A DNA stretch of 64,000 bases from Streptantibioticus_A sp037034305. GTDB taxonomy: Bacteria; Actinomycetota; Actinomycetes; Streptomycetales; Streptomycetaceae. Shown here one piece after another: positions 18,521-27,046 of this stretch. Position 1 is the stretch's first letter; every line of letters begins with the position of its first letter. The stretch spans positions 248,001 to 312,000 of the forward strand of contig JBAGJY010000002.1 in NCBI GenBank assembly GCA_037034305.1, written 5' to 3'. Position numbers and translations under genes: made by a program. The notes beneath the pieces were generated by a model. That model saw only the letters and a program-made list of their open reading frames with translations, ran no database searches and was not told the DNA's origin.

Positions 18521-20160
18521 CAACGGCCGTGCTCCTGCTGGTACTTGTTGAATTCCGCCACGTTCCGCTGGTGTTGAGCGTAGTCGTTGGTGAACCGGGT
18601 GTCTCCCGGCTTGACGGTGACAAAGTACAGCCAGTTGCCGTCGGTCGGGTGGAGCGCGGCGTCGATCGCCTGGTGTCCGGGGTTGTCGATCGGACCGGGC
18701 GGCAGGCCCTTGTGCAGATAGGTGTTGTACGGCGAGTCGAAGTGGGTGTCGGCGCTGGTGGTGTTCAGCGTCGAGCGGCCCTTGGCGTAGTTGATCGTCG
18801 AGTCGAAGCCCAACGCCATGTTCTGCTGGAGGCGGTTGTAGATCACCCGCGAGACCTTGTAGAAGTCCTGCTTGTCCTGGGCCTCGGCCTGGATCAGGCT
18901 GGCGATGATGATGATCTCGTACGGTGTCTTGCCCGCCTTGGCGGCCTGTGCCTCAAGGTCGTCCTTGCCGTACTCGGCCTCGGCCTGCTGGACCATCTGC
19001 TTGAGGAAGTCCACCGGCTTGGTGGACTTGCCGATGCTGTACTTCATCGGGAACAGGAACCCCTCGGGGTTGCCGTTGGCGTACGACGGCAGTCCGAGGT
19101 CGGCGCCCTTGGCGGCGTTGGCGGTGCTGCCGGACGGCAGGCCGAGCTTCTGGTCGACGGCCTCGTAGATCCTGGAGGCGCGCCAGCCCTCGGGGACGAT
19201 CAGGGAGTTCTGGCTGCTGGGGTTGGTCATCATGGCGACCGCGGCGGCGGCCGACATCTCCTTGTGCAGGGTGTAGACGCCGCCTTGGAGCTGCTTGTCG
19301 CCCACGGCCTTGGTGAAGGCCTCGACGCTCTTGACGACGTCGTTCTGCTTGAGGATGTTGCCCATCTGGGCGACGGTCGAGCCGTTGGGGATCACGACCT
19401 GCACGTCGCCCGTGCCGGGGCCGGAGAAGTCGGGAGCGGCGGCGAAGTGCCGTTCCCAGTACCAGTACCCGCCGTAGCCGACGCCGCCGACGAGTCCGAC
19501 GACCACCAGGAACGCGAGCAGGACGGCGCAGCCGCTGCGCTTCTTCTTGCCCTTGCGCTCGCCCCGGTCGTCGTCCGGGTCGTCCTCGTACTCGTCGTTG
19601 TCCACGAAGCGCTCGTGTTCGGCCTCGTCGTCGGCGAGTGAGCCACCGGTGAAGAACGGGTGCGTCTCGGGCTCCTCGGCCTCCTCGTGGAACGCGGCCC
19701 ATTCCCCCGTCTGTTCAGGTTCCGGCTGCGGGGCGGGCTGCTGGGGTACGTAACCGTACGGGGAGGGGTGCCCGGTGTCGGTGAACGCCTGGGGAGACTG
19801 CTGAACATACGTTTCAGCAACGCCCGCGGCGTATCCGTCGTGCGTCGGCACCGCGTGCTGACCGGTCCAGTCGTACTGCTGCTGGCCGTCCCAGTGCGGC
19901 GCTTGCGGATACTGCTGGCCGCCCGCGTGCTGCGGGGTGCCGTACCCGGGGTCCGCGTACTGCTGGCCGGGGTACGGCTCCTGCGGGTAGTGCTGCTGCC
20001 CGGCGTAGTGCTGGGCGTCCGGGTAGTGCTGCTGCGGTACCGGGTTGCCGTACTGGTCCCAGCCGCCGTGCGACTGACCACGGTCCCACCCCTGGTCCCC
20101 GTAGAGGGGGTCGTCAGGATGCCACGGTTCGGAACCGGGGCCTCGGCCGTAGTCGGTCAT
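18520..20160 (-). CDS. mltG: Endolytic murein transglycosylase MltG
   Basis: MltG cuts nascent peptidoglycan strands and is thought to set glycan length. The 546-residue protein has a long cytoplasmic N-terminus (about residues 1-190) that is Gln/Tyr/His/Gly/Pro-rich in its first part and acidic later (DNDEYEDDPDDDRGERKGKKK). One membrane helix follows (SGCAVLLAFLVVVGLVGGV), then the extracellular YceG/LysM-like and catalytic domains. The catalytic glutamate is in ASLIQAEAQDKQDFYKV. The low-complexity tail is far longer than in E. coli. The start at 20160 has an AGGAG site. It lies between ruvX and aroE. Confidence 0.94.
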   Translation of the reverse strand: MTDYGRGPGSEPWHPDDPLYGDQGWDRGQSHGGWDQYGNPVPQQHYPDAQHYAGQQHYPQEPYPGQQYADPGYGTPQHAGGQQYPQAPHWDGQQQYDWTGQHAVPTHDGYAAGVAETYVQQSPQAFTDTGHPSPYGYVPQQPAPQPEPEQTGEWAAFHEEAEEPETHPFFTGGSLADDEAEHERFVDNDEYEDDPDDDRGERKGKKKRSGCAVLLAFLVVVGLVGGVGYGGYWYWERHFAAAPDFSGPGTGDVQVVIPNGSTVAQMGNILKQNDVVKSVEAFTKAVGDKQLQGGVYTLHKEMSAAAAVAMMTNPSSQNSLIVPEGWRASRIYEAVDQKLGLPSGSTANAAKGADLGLPSYANGNPEGFLFPMKYSIGKSTKPVDFLKQMVQQAEAEYGKDDLEAQAAKAGKTPYEIIIIASLIQAEAQDKQDFYKVSRVIYNRLQQNMALGFDSTINYAKGRSTLNTTSADTHFDSPYNTYLHKGLPPGPIDNPGHQAIDAALHPTDGNWLYFVTVKPGDTRFTNDYAQHQRNVAEFNKYQQEHGR

Positions 20161-20253
20161 GTGTCTCCTGTATCGCGAGGCGGCACGTGGCCGGCGCTCG
20201 TGGCGCTGCCCGTGGGACCCGCCCGTACGGCGCGGAACGTTACCGTATCGCGA

Positions 20254-20718
20254 TCAGATGACCACTTCGACGGTCTCGCCGGGCGGGCTGCCGGAGACCC
20301 GCTCGGTCTCCAACGCGCTTTGCAGGATGACCACCGCGGCGGCCTGGTCCACGACTGACCGGCCCTTCTTCGCCTTTACCCCGGAGGCCCTAAGGCCATG
20401 GGTGGCGGTCACGGTGGACATCCGCTCGTCCACCAGCCGCACCGGTACCGGTGTGATGATTTTCGCAAACTCGGTTGCGAAAAGGCGCGCCTTGGCCGCC
20501 GCCGGGCCCTCGCCCCCGCTGAGGGAGCGAGGCAGCCCGATGACGACCTCGATGGGTTCGTACTCCTCGACGAGGGCGGCGATGCGGCGGCGGGCCGCCT
20601 GCACGTCGCGGCCGGGAACGGTCTCCACGGGCGTGGCGATCAGTCCGTCGGGGTCGCATGAGGCGACCCCGATCCGGGCGTCCCCGACATCGACGGCGAT
20701 CCGTCTGCCGCGCCGCAT
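20254..20718 (-). CDS. ruvX: RuvX/YqgF family Holliday junction resolvase-like nuclease
   Basis: The 154-residue RNase H-like protein is implicated in 16S rRNA 5' end maturation and/or Holliday junction processing. The N-terminal DVGDARIGVASCDPDGLIATP, the IGLPRSLSG segment and the C-terminal KKGRSVVDQAAAVVILQSAL acidic site are the conserved YqgF blocks. It lies between alaS and mltG, the usual order in many Gram-positive genomes. The ATG at 20718 follows an AAGGA site. Confidence 0.93.
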   Translation of the reverse strand: MRRGRRIAVDVGDARIGVASCDPDGLIATPVETVPGRDVQAARRRIAALVEEYEPIEVVIGLPRSLSGGEGPAAAKARLFATEFAKIITPVPVRLVDERMSTVTATHGLRASGVKAKKGRSVVDQAAAVVILQSALETERVSGSPPGETVEVVI

Positions 20719-20744
20719 TGCCTGTCCTTCCGTCAGTTGGCCGC

Positions 20745-23414
20745 TCAGGCCTGCTCGGCGACCAGTCGGCGGACCGCCTCGACGGCCTCGCCGACGGCGT
20801 CGGGGTTCTGACCGCCGCCCTGGGCGATGTCCGGCTTGCCGCCGCCTCCGCCGCCGAGGGTCTTGGCGGCGGTGCGCACCAACTCGCCTGCCTTCAGGCC
20901 GCGTTCGCGGGCCGCCTCGTTGGTGGCGATGACGGTCAGCGGGCGACCGCCCGCCACGGTGAACAGCGCGACGACCGCCGGACGGCCGCCGGTGATGCGC
21001 TGGCGTACGTCGAGGACCAGCTTGCGCAGGTCGTCGGCGCCGGTGCCGTCCGGGACGGTGCCGGTTACCAGGGCGACGCCCTTGACGTCCTCGGCGCCCT
21101 GGGCGAGCCCGGCGGCGGCCTGGAGCACCTTCTCGGCGCGGTACCTCTCGATCTCCTTCTCGGCCTCGCGCAGCTTGCCCAGCATGCCGGAGATCCTGTC
21201 GGGCAGCTCCTCCGGTCGGCCCTTGACCAGTTCGGTGAGCTGGGAGACGACGGTGTGCTCACGGGCGAGGAACTTGTAGGCGTCGGCGCCCACCAGCGCC
21301 TCGACCCGGCGCACGCCGGAGCCGATGGACGACTCGCCGAGCAGCTTGACCAGTCCGAGCTGGGCGGTGTTGTGCACATGCGTACCGCCGCACAGCTCCT
21401 TGGAGAAGTCACCGATGGTGACCACGCGCACCCGCTCGCCGTACTTCTCGCCGAACTCGGCGATGGCGCCCTGCTTCTTGGCCTCGGACATGCTCATCAC
21501 CTCGGCGGTGACGTCGAGTTCACGGGCGAGCACCTCGTTGATCCGCTGCTCGACGTCGTTGAGGACCGAGCCGGGAACGGCGGCAGGCGATCCGAAGTCG
21601 AAGCGGAAGCGGCCCGGGGAGTTCTCCGAACCGGCCTGGGCGGCGGTCGGGCCGAGGGCGTCGCGCAGCGCCTGGTGGGTGAGGTGGGTGGCGCTGTGGG
21701 CGCGGGCGATGGCCCGGCGGCGGGTCAGGTCGATGGCGGCGTGGGCTCCGGCGCCCACGGTCACCTCGCCGACCTGGACGACGCCCTTGTGCACCGAGAC
21801 GCCCGGTACCGGCTGCTGGACGTCCCGCACCTCGACCACCGCGCCGGAGTCCAGCCGGATGCGGCCGGTGTCGGCGAGCTGGCCGCCGCCCTCGGCGTAG
21901 AACGGGGTGCGGTCCAGCACGACCTCGACCTCGTCGCCCTCCACCGCGGCGGGCGACGGGAGCCCGTCGACCAGCAGGCCGACGACGGTGGCCTCGCCCT
22001 CGTAGTCGGTGTAGCCGGTGAAGACGGTGCTGCCGGAGGTGTCGGCGACCTCGCGGTAGGCGGACAGGTCGGCGTGGCCGGTCTTCTTGGCCTTGGCGTC
22101 GGCCTTGGCGCGCTCCCGCTGTTCCTTCATCAGGCGGCGGAAGCCCTCCTCGTCCACGGACAGGCCCTGTTCGGCGGCCATCTCCAGGGTGAGGTCGATC
22201 GGGAAGCCCCAGGTGTCGTGGAGCAGGAAGGCCTTGTCACCGGGCAGGACGCTGCCGCCCGCGGCCTTGGTGTCGGTGACCGCGGTGTCGAGGATGTTGG
22301 TGCCCGCCTTGAGCGTCTTGAGGAAGGCGTTCTCCTCGGCGAGGGCGACCGTCTCGATGCGCTTGCGGTCCTCGGCCAGTTCCGGGTACTGCGGGCTCAT
22401 GGCCTTGATGACGGTGTCGACCAGCTCGCCGACGGTGGGCTGGGCCGCGCCGAGCAGCCGCATGTTGCGGATGGCGCGGCGCATGATGCGGCGCAGTACG
22501 TAGCCGCGGCCCTCGTTGCCGGGGGTGACGCCGTCACCGATGAGCATCACCGAGGTGCGGATGTGGTCGGCGACGACGCGCAGCGACACGTCGGAGCTGT
22601 GGGCGGCGCCGTAGTGGACGCCGGTCAGCTCGGTGGCCTTGTCGATGATCATGCGCGAGGTGTCGATCTCGTACATGTTCTGCACGCCCTGGAGGATCAT
22701 CGCCAGGCGTTCCAGGCCGAGGCCGGTGTCGATGTTCTTGTTGGGCAGGTCGCCGAGGATCGGGAAGTCCTCCTTGCCGGAGCCCGCCCCGCGCTCGTAC
22801 TGCATGAAGACCAGGTTCCAGATCTCCACGTACCGCTCGTCGTTGACGGCCGGGCCGCCCTCGGCGCCGAACTCCGGGCCGCGGTCGTAGTTGATCTCGG
22901 AGCAGGGGCCGCAGGGCCCGGGAACCCCCATGGACCAGAAGTTCGGTCCCATGCCCAGGCGCTGGATGCGCTCGGCCGGAACGCCGATCACCTCACGCCA
23001 GATGCGCTCGGCCTCGTCGTCCTCCTGGTAGACGGTGATCCACAGCCGCTCCGGGTCGAGCCCGTAGCCGCCGTCGTCCTGGGAGCTGGTGAGCAGCTCC
23101 CAGGCGAGCTTGATGGCGCCTTCCTTGAAGTAGTCGCCGAAGGAGAAGTTGCCGCACATCTGGAAGAACGTGCCGTGCCGGGTGGTCTTGCCGACCTCTT
23201 CGATGTCCGGTGTGCGCACGCACTTCTGCACGCTGGTGGCGCGCGGGAACGGCGGCTTGACCTCACCGAGGAAGTACGGCTTGAACGGGACCATGCCCGC
23301 GGGCACGAGCAGCAGCGTCGGGTCGTCCGCGATGAGCGACGCGGACGGCACGACCGTGTGCCCGCGCTCCTCGAAGAAGCGCAGCCAGCGCCTGCGGATT
23401 TCTGCCGACTCCAT
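20745..23414 (-). CDS. alaS: Alanyl-tRNA synthetase
   Basis: The 889-residue class II synthetase charges tRNA-Ala. The N-terminal aminoacylation domain begins MESAEIRRRWLRFFEERGHT. The editing domain zinc site is visible as HSATHLTHQAL and the CGGTH motif, and a C-Ala domain with a GGGGGGKPDIAQGGG stretch ends the protein. The ATG overlaps the stop of the upstream DUF6167 gene (TGATG). There is no sign of a T-box leader because the gene is internal to an operon. Confidence 0.98.
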   Translation of the reverse strand: MESAEIRRRWLRFFEERGHTVVPSASLIADDPTLLLVPAGMVPFKPYFLGEVKPPFPRATSVQKCVRTPDIEEVGKTTRHGTFFQMCGNFSFGDYFKEGAIKLAWELLTSSQDDGGYGLDPERLWITVYQEDDEAERIWREVIGVPAERIQRLGMGPNFWSMGVPGPCGPCSEINYDRGPEFGAEGGPAVNDERYVEIWNLVFMQYERGAGSGKEDFPILGDLPNKNIDTGLGLERLAMILQGVQNMYEIDTSRMIIDKATELTGVHYGAAHSSDVSLRVVADHIRTSVMLIGDGVTPGNEGRGYVLRRIMRRAIRNMRLLGAAQPTVGELVDTVIKAMSPQYPELAEDRKRIETVALAEENAFLKTLKAGTNILDTAVTDTKAAGGSVLPGDKAFLLHDTWGFPIDLTLEMAAEQGLSVDEEGFRRLMKEQRERAKADAKAKKTGHADLSAYREVADTSGSTVFTGYTDYEGEATVVGLLVDGLPSPAAVEGDEVEVVLDRTPFYAEGGGQLADTGRIRLDSGAVVEVRDVQQPVPGVSVHKGVVQVGEVTVGAGAHAAIDLTRRRAIARAHSATHLTHQALRDALGPTAAQAGSENSPGRFRFDFGSPAAVPGSVLNDVEQRINEVLARELDVTAEVMSMSEAKKQGAIAEFGEKYGERVRVVTIGDFSKELCGGTHVHNTAQLGLVKLLGESSIGSGVRRVEALVGADAYKFLAREHTVVSQLTELVKGRPEELPDRISGMLGKLREAEKEIERYRAEKVLQAAAGLAQGAEDVKGVALVTGTVPDGTGADDLRKLVLDVRQRITGGRPAVVALFTVAGGRPLTVIATNEAARERGLKAGELVRTAAKTLGGGGGGKPDIAQGGGQNPDAVGEAVEAVRRLVAEQA

Positions 23415-23740
23415 CAGTGGCCTTCTTTCTGCTCGTACACGGGACGCGTCTGCAGCGTGCGGGCGTCCGCCTGGTAGCCGATCTCCGGGCGTTGCCCGGG
23501 GAGTTCTGCGTGCGGGGCGTCACGCCCCAGTAGGTTGTTCAGCTCCGATTCGCGCTCGGACATTCCGGCACGGACGTCCCTGGCGAACCGCCTGGCCCGG
23601 CCGCCGAGTTCGATGGCCCGGTCGGCGGCGGTCGCGGCCAGGCCCTCGGGGGTGAGTCGGCGGGCGGCCCGGTGCACCTTGTTGGTCGCCCACACTCCGG
23701 CGGTGATGCCGGTGACGAACCAGAACAGGCGGCGGAACAT
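23414..23740 (-). CDS. Small conserved protein, DUF6167-like
   Basis: This 108-residue protein is of unknown function. A hydrophobic N-terminal segment (FRRLFWFVTGITAGVWATNK) looks like a membrane anchor, followed by a basic, helical and then polar C-terminal region. It is conserved at this position in Streptomyces, between a DUF948 gene and alaS. The stop overlaps the alaS start by one base, so it is translationally coupled to alaS. Confidence 0.8.
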   Translation of the reverse strand: MFRRLFWFVTGITAGVWATNKVHRAARRLTPEGLAATAADRAIELGGRARRFARDVRAGMSERESELNNLLGRDAPHAELPGQRPEIGYQADARTLQTRPVYEQKEGH

Positions 23741-23746
23741 CTGGTA

Positions 23747-24208
23747 TCAGCCCTTCCCTCGGGTGCGGCGCGAGCGGCGGCGGTCCGCCGGGATCGCGGT
23801 GCCGACGATGACCTTGCCGCGCGCGGCGTCGCCACGTGACCGGTTGCCGCCGTCGTCCTCGCGCCCGCGCAGGCCGACGGCGCGGCGCACGCCGTAGCCG
23901 AACGCGGCGACCTTCACCAGCGGGCCGCCGAAGGTGCTGGCGACGGTGGTGGACAGCGCCGAGGCGTTGGCGGTGACCTCCTGGACGTCGGCGGTGATGT
24001 GGTCCACCCGGTCGAGCTGGGTGTGCGCGGAGCGCACCGCCTCGGTGGCCTCGCCGAGCAGCGGGACGGCCTGTTCGGTGACGTCGGCGATCAGCCGGGT
24101 CGCCTGCCTCAGCGTCTGTGCCAGCCTGACCAGCACGACGGCGAGGAAGGACACCAGGATCGCCCAGAAGACGGCCACGATGAGACCGGCCACCTCTCCA
24201 CCGGACAC
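23747..24208 (-). CDS. DUF948 domain membrane protein
   Basis: This 153-residue protein has an N-terminal membrane helix (about residues 7-30, AGLIVAVFWAILVSFLAVVL), then a long coiled-coil-like helix (VDHITADVQEVTANASALST) and a basic C-terminus. These are features of the DUF948 family, whose role is unknown. The GTG at 24208 has a GGAG site close upstream. It is the first gene of the alaS operon and lies 6 bases before the DUF6167-like gene, so both may form a small membrane unit. Confidence 0.82.
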   Translation of the reverse strand: MSGGEVAGLIVAVFWAILVSFLAVVLVRLAQTLRQATRLIADVTEQAVPLLGEATEAVRSAHTQLDRVDHITADVQEVTANASALSTTVASTFGGPLVKVAAFGYGVRRAVGLRGREDDGGNRSRGDAARGKVIVGTAIPADRRRSRRTRGKG

Positions 24209-24478
24209 TGCTCCGCGCTCCTTTGGTTCACGTCGGTCGGCAGCCGCTCGCAGCGGGCGGGGCGGGACGGTCCGGGAGGTCGGATGGGGTTTCCGGGGTC
24301 ACACCTGGCACGGTCCGCCGTGCTCGGGCGGCAGGGTACCGACCCTATCGCGCCGGGGTCGGCTGTTCGTACCGCATTCCCGCGGGGCGGGCGCGTCGCG
24401 GGAGCCGAATTCGGGCCAGGTGCGGACCAGTACCTGGAATTGCACGCTCCGCTCTCGCCCCAGTACGCTCCGTGCCCC
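24209..24478. other. 270-base divergent promoter region
   Basis: This holds the start regions of the alaS operon (minus) and of the STAND ATPase gene (plus). I see no clear consensus promoter, repeat or hairpin. The reading frame of the ATPase is open far upstream but the sequence there is antisense to the DUF948 gene and not protein-like. Confidence 0.4.
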
Positions 24479-26101
24479 ATGCAGCACGGTGCACCGCTCG
24501 GCGATCCCGCTGGCGATTCCTCTTCGTTCGCTCCGCGCCACGGGTCCGGTGGGCTGCCCGCCGAGACGGACGGGCTGGTGGGTCGCGACGCCGAACTCGA
24601 CGCGCTGCTGAGCCGGTTGAGCCGGTCCCGGCTGGTGACGGTGACAGGAACCGGCGGTGTCGGCAAGACACGGCTGGCGCTCGCCGCCGCAGGCGTGGCA
24701 GCGGCCCTTGGGGGGTCGGTTGAGGGCGGTGGTGGGCGACGGGAAAGCAGCGCAGCGGACCGTAGGGCCTCGATTGAGGGCGGTGGTGGGCGACGGGAGG
24801 GGTCGCAGGATCGGTTCTGCGATGAGGTGCGGCTGGTGGAGCTGTCCATGGTGCGCGATGCGCGGATGGTGGACCACGCGGTACTGGAGGCGCTCGGGGT
24901 CACCGATCGCTTCGCCCGCCCAGCACGCGCCGCACTGGCCGAGCACCTCGCCGACCGCGCGCTGCTGCTGGTGCTCGACGGCTGCGAGTACCTGGTCGCC
25001 GAGTGCGCGGCGCTCGCCGCCGAGCTGCTGCGGCGCGCACCCGGGTTGCGGATCCTGGCCACCGCGCGCAGTCCGCTCGGCGTCCCGGGCGAGTGCGTAC
25101 TGCCGCTGGACCGGCTGGAGTTGGCCGACCGGCCGGACGGTGACTGCGCTGCGGTACGGCTGTTCGCGCGGCAGGCGGCAGCGGTCGTGCCGTCGTTCGC
25201 GGTCACCGATGCCAACCGGGCGGCGGTCGGCGCGCTGTGCCGTCGGCTGGACGGCCTGCCGCTCGCCCTGGAACTGGTCGCGGTGCGGCTGCGGACGATG
25301 TCGGTGGAGCGGATCGCGGACCGGATCGCCGACCGGTTCCAGCTGCTGGCGGGCGGGGACCGCACCGCTTTGCCGCGCCAGCGGACGCTGCGCGCGGTGA
25401 TCGGCTGGAGCCATGAGCTGTGCACTCCGGCGCAGCGCCTGCTGTGGGCCCGGTTGTCGGTGTTCGCCGGGGAGTTCGACCTGGACGCGGTGGAGTACGT
25501 GTGCACCGGCTCTGGACTGCCCGCGGACGAGGCGCGCGAGACAGTGGCGGCGCTGGTGGCGCAGTCCGTGGTGATCCGGGACGAGACGGCCGACGGGGTG
25601 CGCTACCGGATGCTGGAGACGGTACGGGAGTACGGCGCCGGGTGGCTGGAGGCGCTGGGTGACACCGAGCGGCTGCGGCGGCGGCACCGCGACTGGTACC
25701 TGGGCCTGGCCACCTTGTGTGAGCTGGACTGGTTCGGGCCCGGGCGGGCCGAGGTGGCGACGCGGATCGACCGGAACCTGCGGAATCTTCGGCTCGCCCT
25801 GGAGTTCGGCCTGGAGCGCGCCTCGGATCCGCACATCGGCCAGTACCTGGCGGGCAGCCTGTGGTTCTTCTGGGTCGGCTGCGGGCGGCTGTCGGAGGGG
25901 CGGCACTGGCTGGACCGGGCGCTGCGGCAGCCGAGCGGCAACGACGAGGCGCGGGCCAAGGCGCTGCGCGTGCTGGGGCACATCGCGCTGGCGCAGGGTG
26001 ACACGGCGGCGGCGGTGGCCGCGCTGGAGGAGTGCCGTGGGCTGGACCGGGGCGCCCACACCGACCTGGAGGCGGCGGTCTCCCGCGCACTCATCCGCTG
26101 A
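24479..26101 (+). CDS. STAND/NB-ARC-type regulator ATPase, C-terminally short
   Basis: This 540-residue protein resembles the ATPase part of large Streptomyces LuxR/AfsR-type regulators. Walker A is TGTGGVGKT (residues 56-64), followed by LLLVLDGCEY as Walker B, an ILATARSPLGVPGE sensor segment and a winged-helix-like region with RQRTLRAVIGWSHELC. The protein stops after the first helical repeats (AKALRVLGHIALAQGDTAAA), with no DNA-binding domain at either end, so it is probably truncated or works with a partner. Residues 80-109 are an insertion made of two copies of the dispersed repeat (SVEGGGGRRE and SIEGGGGRRE). No ribosome binding site is visible before the ATG at 24479, so it may be leaderless. 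Confidence 0.75.
   Translation: MQHGAPLGDPAGDSSSFAPRHGSGGLPAETDGLVGRDAELDALLSRLSRSRLVTVTGTGGVGKTRLALAAAGVAAALGGSVEGGGGRRESSAADRRASIEGGGGRREGSQDRFCDEVRLVELSMVRDARMVDHAVLEALGVTDRFARPARAALAEHLADRALLLVLDGCEYLVAECAALAAELLRRAPGLRILATARSPLGVPGECVLPLDRLELADRPDGDCAAVRLFARQAAAVVPSFAVTDANRAAVGALCRRLDGLPLALELVAVRLRTMSVERIADRIADRFQLLAGGDRTALPRQRTLRAVIGWSHELCTPAQRLLWARLSVFAGEFDLDAVEYVCTGSGLPADEARETVAALVAQSVVIRDETADGVRYRMLETVREYGAGWLEALGDTERLRRRHRDWYLGLATLCELDWFGPGRAEVATRIDRNLRNLRLALEFGLERASDPHIGQYLAGSLWFFWVGCGRLSEGRHWLDRALRQPSGNDEARAKALRVLGHIALAQGDTAAAVAALEECRGLDRGAHTDLEAAVSRALIR
24719..24743 (+). repeat. Dispersed 25-base repeat, copy 2 (inside STAND ATPase)
   Basis: It begins GTTGAGGGCGGTGGTGGG and ends CGACGGG. 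It is read in frame as VEGGGGRR, directly after the Walker A helix of the host protein. The next copy starts 54 bases downstream. Confidence 0.8.
24774..24797 (+). repeat. Dispersed 25-base repeat, copy 3 (inside STAND ATPase)
   Basis: It begins TTGAGGGCGGTGGTGGGC and ends GACGGG, and matches copy 2 apart from the first base (A instead of G at 24773). It is read in the same frame, as IEGGGGRR, 18 codons after copy 2. Confidence 0.8.
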
Positions 26102-26379
26102 CCGCTCCGCTGGAAGGGCGGCGCTGCGGGGTCGGTCATCTGCGGCGCCGTTGTGGCTGGTCGCGCGGTTCCCCGCGCCCCGCCGGGGTCGCCCTGGGGA
26201 CTTCGCCCCCAGGGCAGCCAACGGCGATCAACTCCCACCGTGCGGCTCGCGGTGCCGAAACCCCGAAACCCCGCGAGCTCGCAGGCCCGGTCAGGGCCGG
26301 GGGCCAGGAGCGGAGCCCCGGCGAGAGGGCCGGGGTGCAGACCCCCGGCGGTGCGGGCCGGTGCCCGGCTGACCGCGGG
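26102..26379. repeat. Repeat-rich gap after STAND ATPase, includes dispersed repeat family B copy
   Basis: The stretch at 26145-26181 (GCGCCGTTGTGGCTGGTCGC then GCGGTTCCCCGCGCCCC) belongs to a family with further copies near 47300, 55220, 58049 (reverse) and 43218 (reverse). The rest is GC-rich, with weak hairpins such as CCGGGG/CCCCCGG at 26330-26348 that could terminate rpsD. No gene is supported. Confidence 0.7.
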
Positions 26380-26991
26380 TCAGCGGGCGTAGTACTCGAC
26401 GACCAGCTGCTCGTCGCAGATCACCGGGATCTCGCGGCGGTTCGGGTCGCGGTCCAGGCGGAAGGCCAGGGCGTCCAGGTTGACCTCCAGGTACTTGGGG
26501 GTCTCGCCGTCGCCCGCCCAGCCGCCCTCACGGGCCACCAGGAACGGGGTCTTGGCGCGCGAGCGCTCCCGTACCCGCACCACGTCGTCCGGGCGGACCC
26601 GGAAGGAGGGACGGTCCACCTTGCGACCGTTCACCTCGATGTGACCGTGCACCACCATCTGACGGGCCTGGTAGATCGTGCGGGCGAGCCCCGCCCGCAG
26701 CACGAGCGCGTCGAGACGCCGCTCAAGCTCGATGATCAGCGCGTCGCCGGTCTTGCCCTCGACCTTGCGGGCGCGGTCGTAGGCGCGCCGCATCTGCGTC
26801 TCGCTGATGTCGTACTGGGCGCGCAGCCGCTGCTTCTCCAGCAGTCGCACCTTGTAGTCACTGCTCTGCTTGCGGCCGCGACCGTGCTGTCCCGGCGGGT
26901 AGGGGCGCGCCTCGAAGTACTTCACGGCCTTCGGGGTCAGCGCTATGCCGAGCGCGCGGGACTTCTTGACCTTGGGACGCGACTGGTTCAC
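26380..26991 (-). CDS. rpsD: 30S ribosomal protein S4
   Basis: The 203-residue protein is a primary 16S rRNA binder that nucleates 30S assembly. The S4 RNA-binding domain is visible as RRLDALVLRAGLARTIYQAR and the QMVVHGHIEVNGRKVDRPSF segment. The N-terminus lacks the four-cysteine zinc site found in some S4 proteins. GTG at 26991 is preceded by a GGAG site. The gene stands alone, divergent from an iron-box gene with only 55 bases between, so part of its promoter may lie inside the neighbour's coding sequence. Confidence 0.97.
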   Translation of the reverse strand: MNQSRPKVKKSRALGIALTPKAVKYFEARPYPPGQHGRGRKQSSDYKVRLLEKQRLRAQYDISETQMRRAYDRARKVEGKTGDALIIELERRLDALVLRAGLARTIYQARQMVVHGHIEVNGRKVDRPSFRVRPDDVVRVRERSRAKTPFLVAREGGWAGDGETPKYLEVNLDALAFRLDRDPNRREIPVICDEQLVVEYYAR

Positions 26992-27013
26992 GTTCTCCAG
27001 ACCTCCATGTAAG

Positions 27014-27032
27014 TTAGGTGAGGCTTACCTTA
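27014..27032 (+). promoter_or_regulatory. Iron box (DmdR/IdeR-type operator)
   Basis: TTAGGTGAGGCTTACCTTA matches 16 of 19 bases of the actinobacterial iron-box consensus TTAGGTTAGGCTAACCTAA. It lies 14 bases before the start of the DUF2470 gene and 22 bases before the start of rpsD on the other strand. Iron-loaded DmdR1 would be expected to repress the DUF2470 gene. Confidence 0.8.
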
Positions 27033-27046
27033 GCTGAGGAGATCGC

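Noticed and set aside
20658..23477. A 939-codon plus-strand open frame opposite alaS
   Set aside because: It is an antisense shadow produced by high GC; the minus strand encodes a full alanyl-tRNA synthetase.
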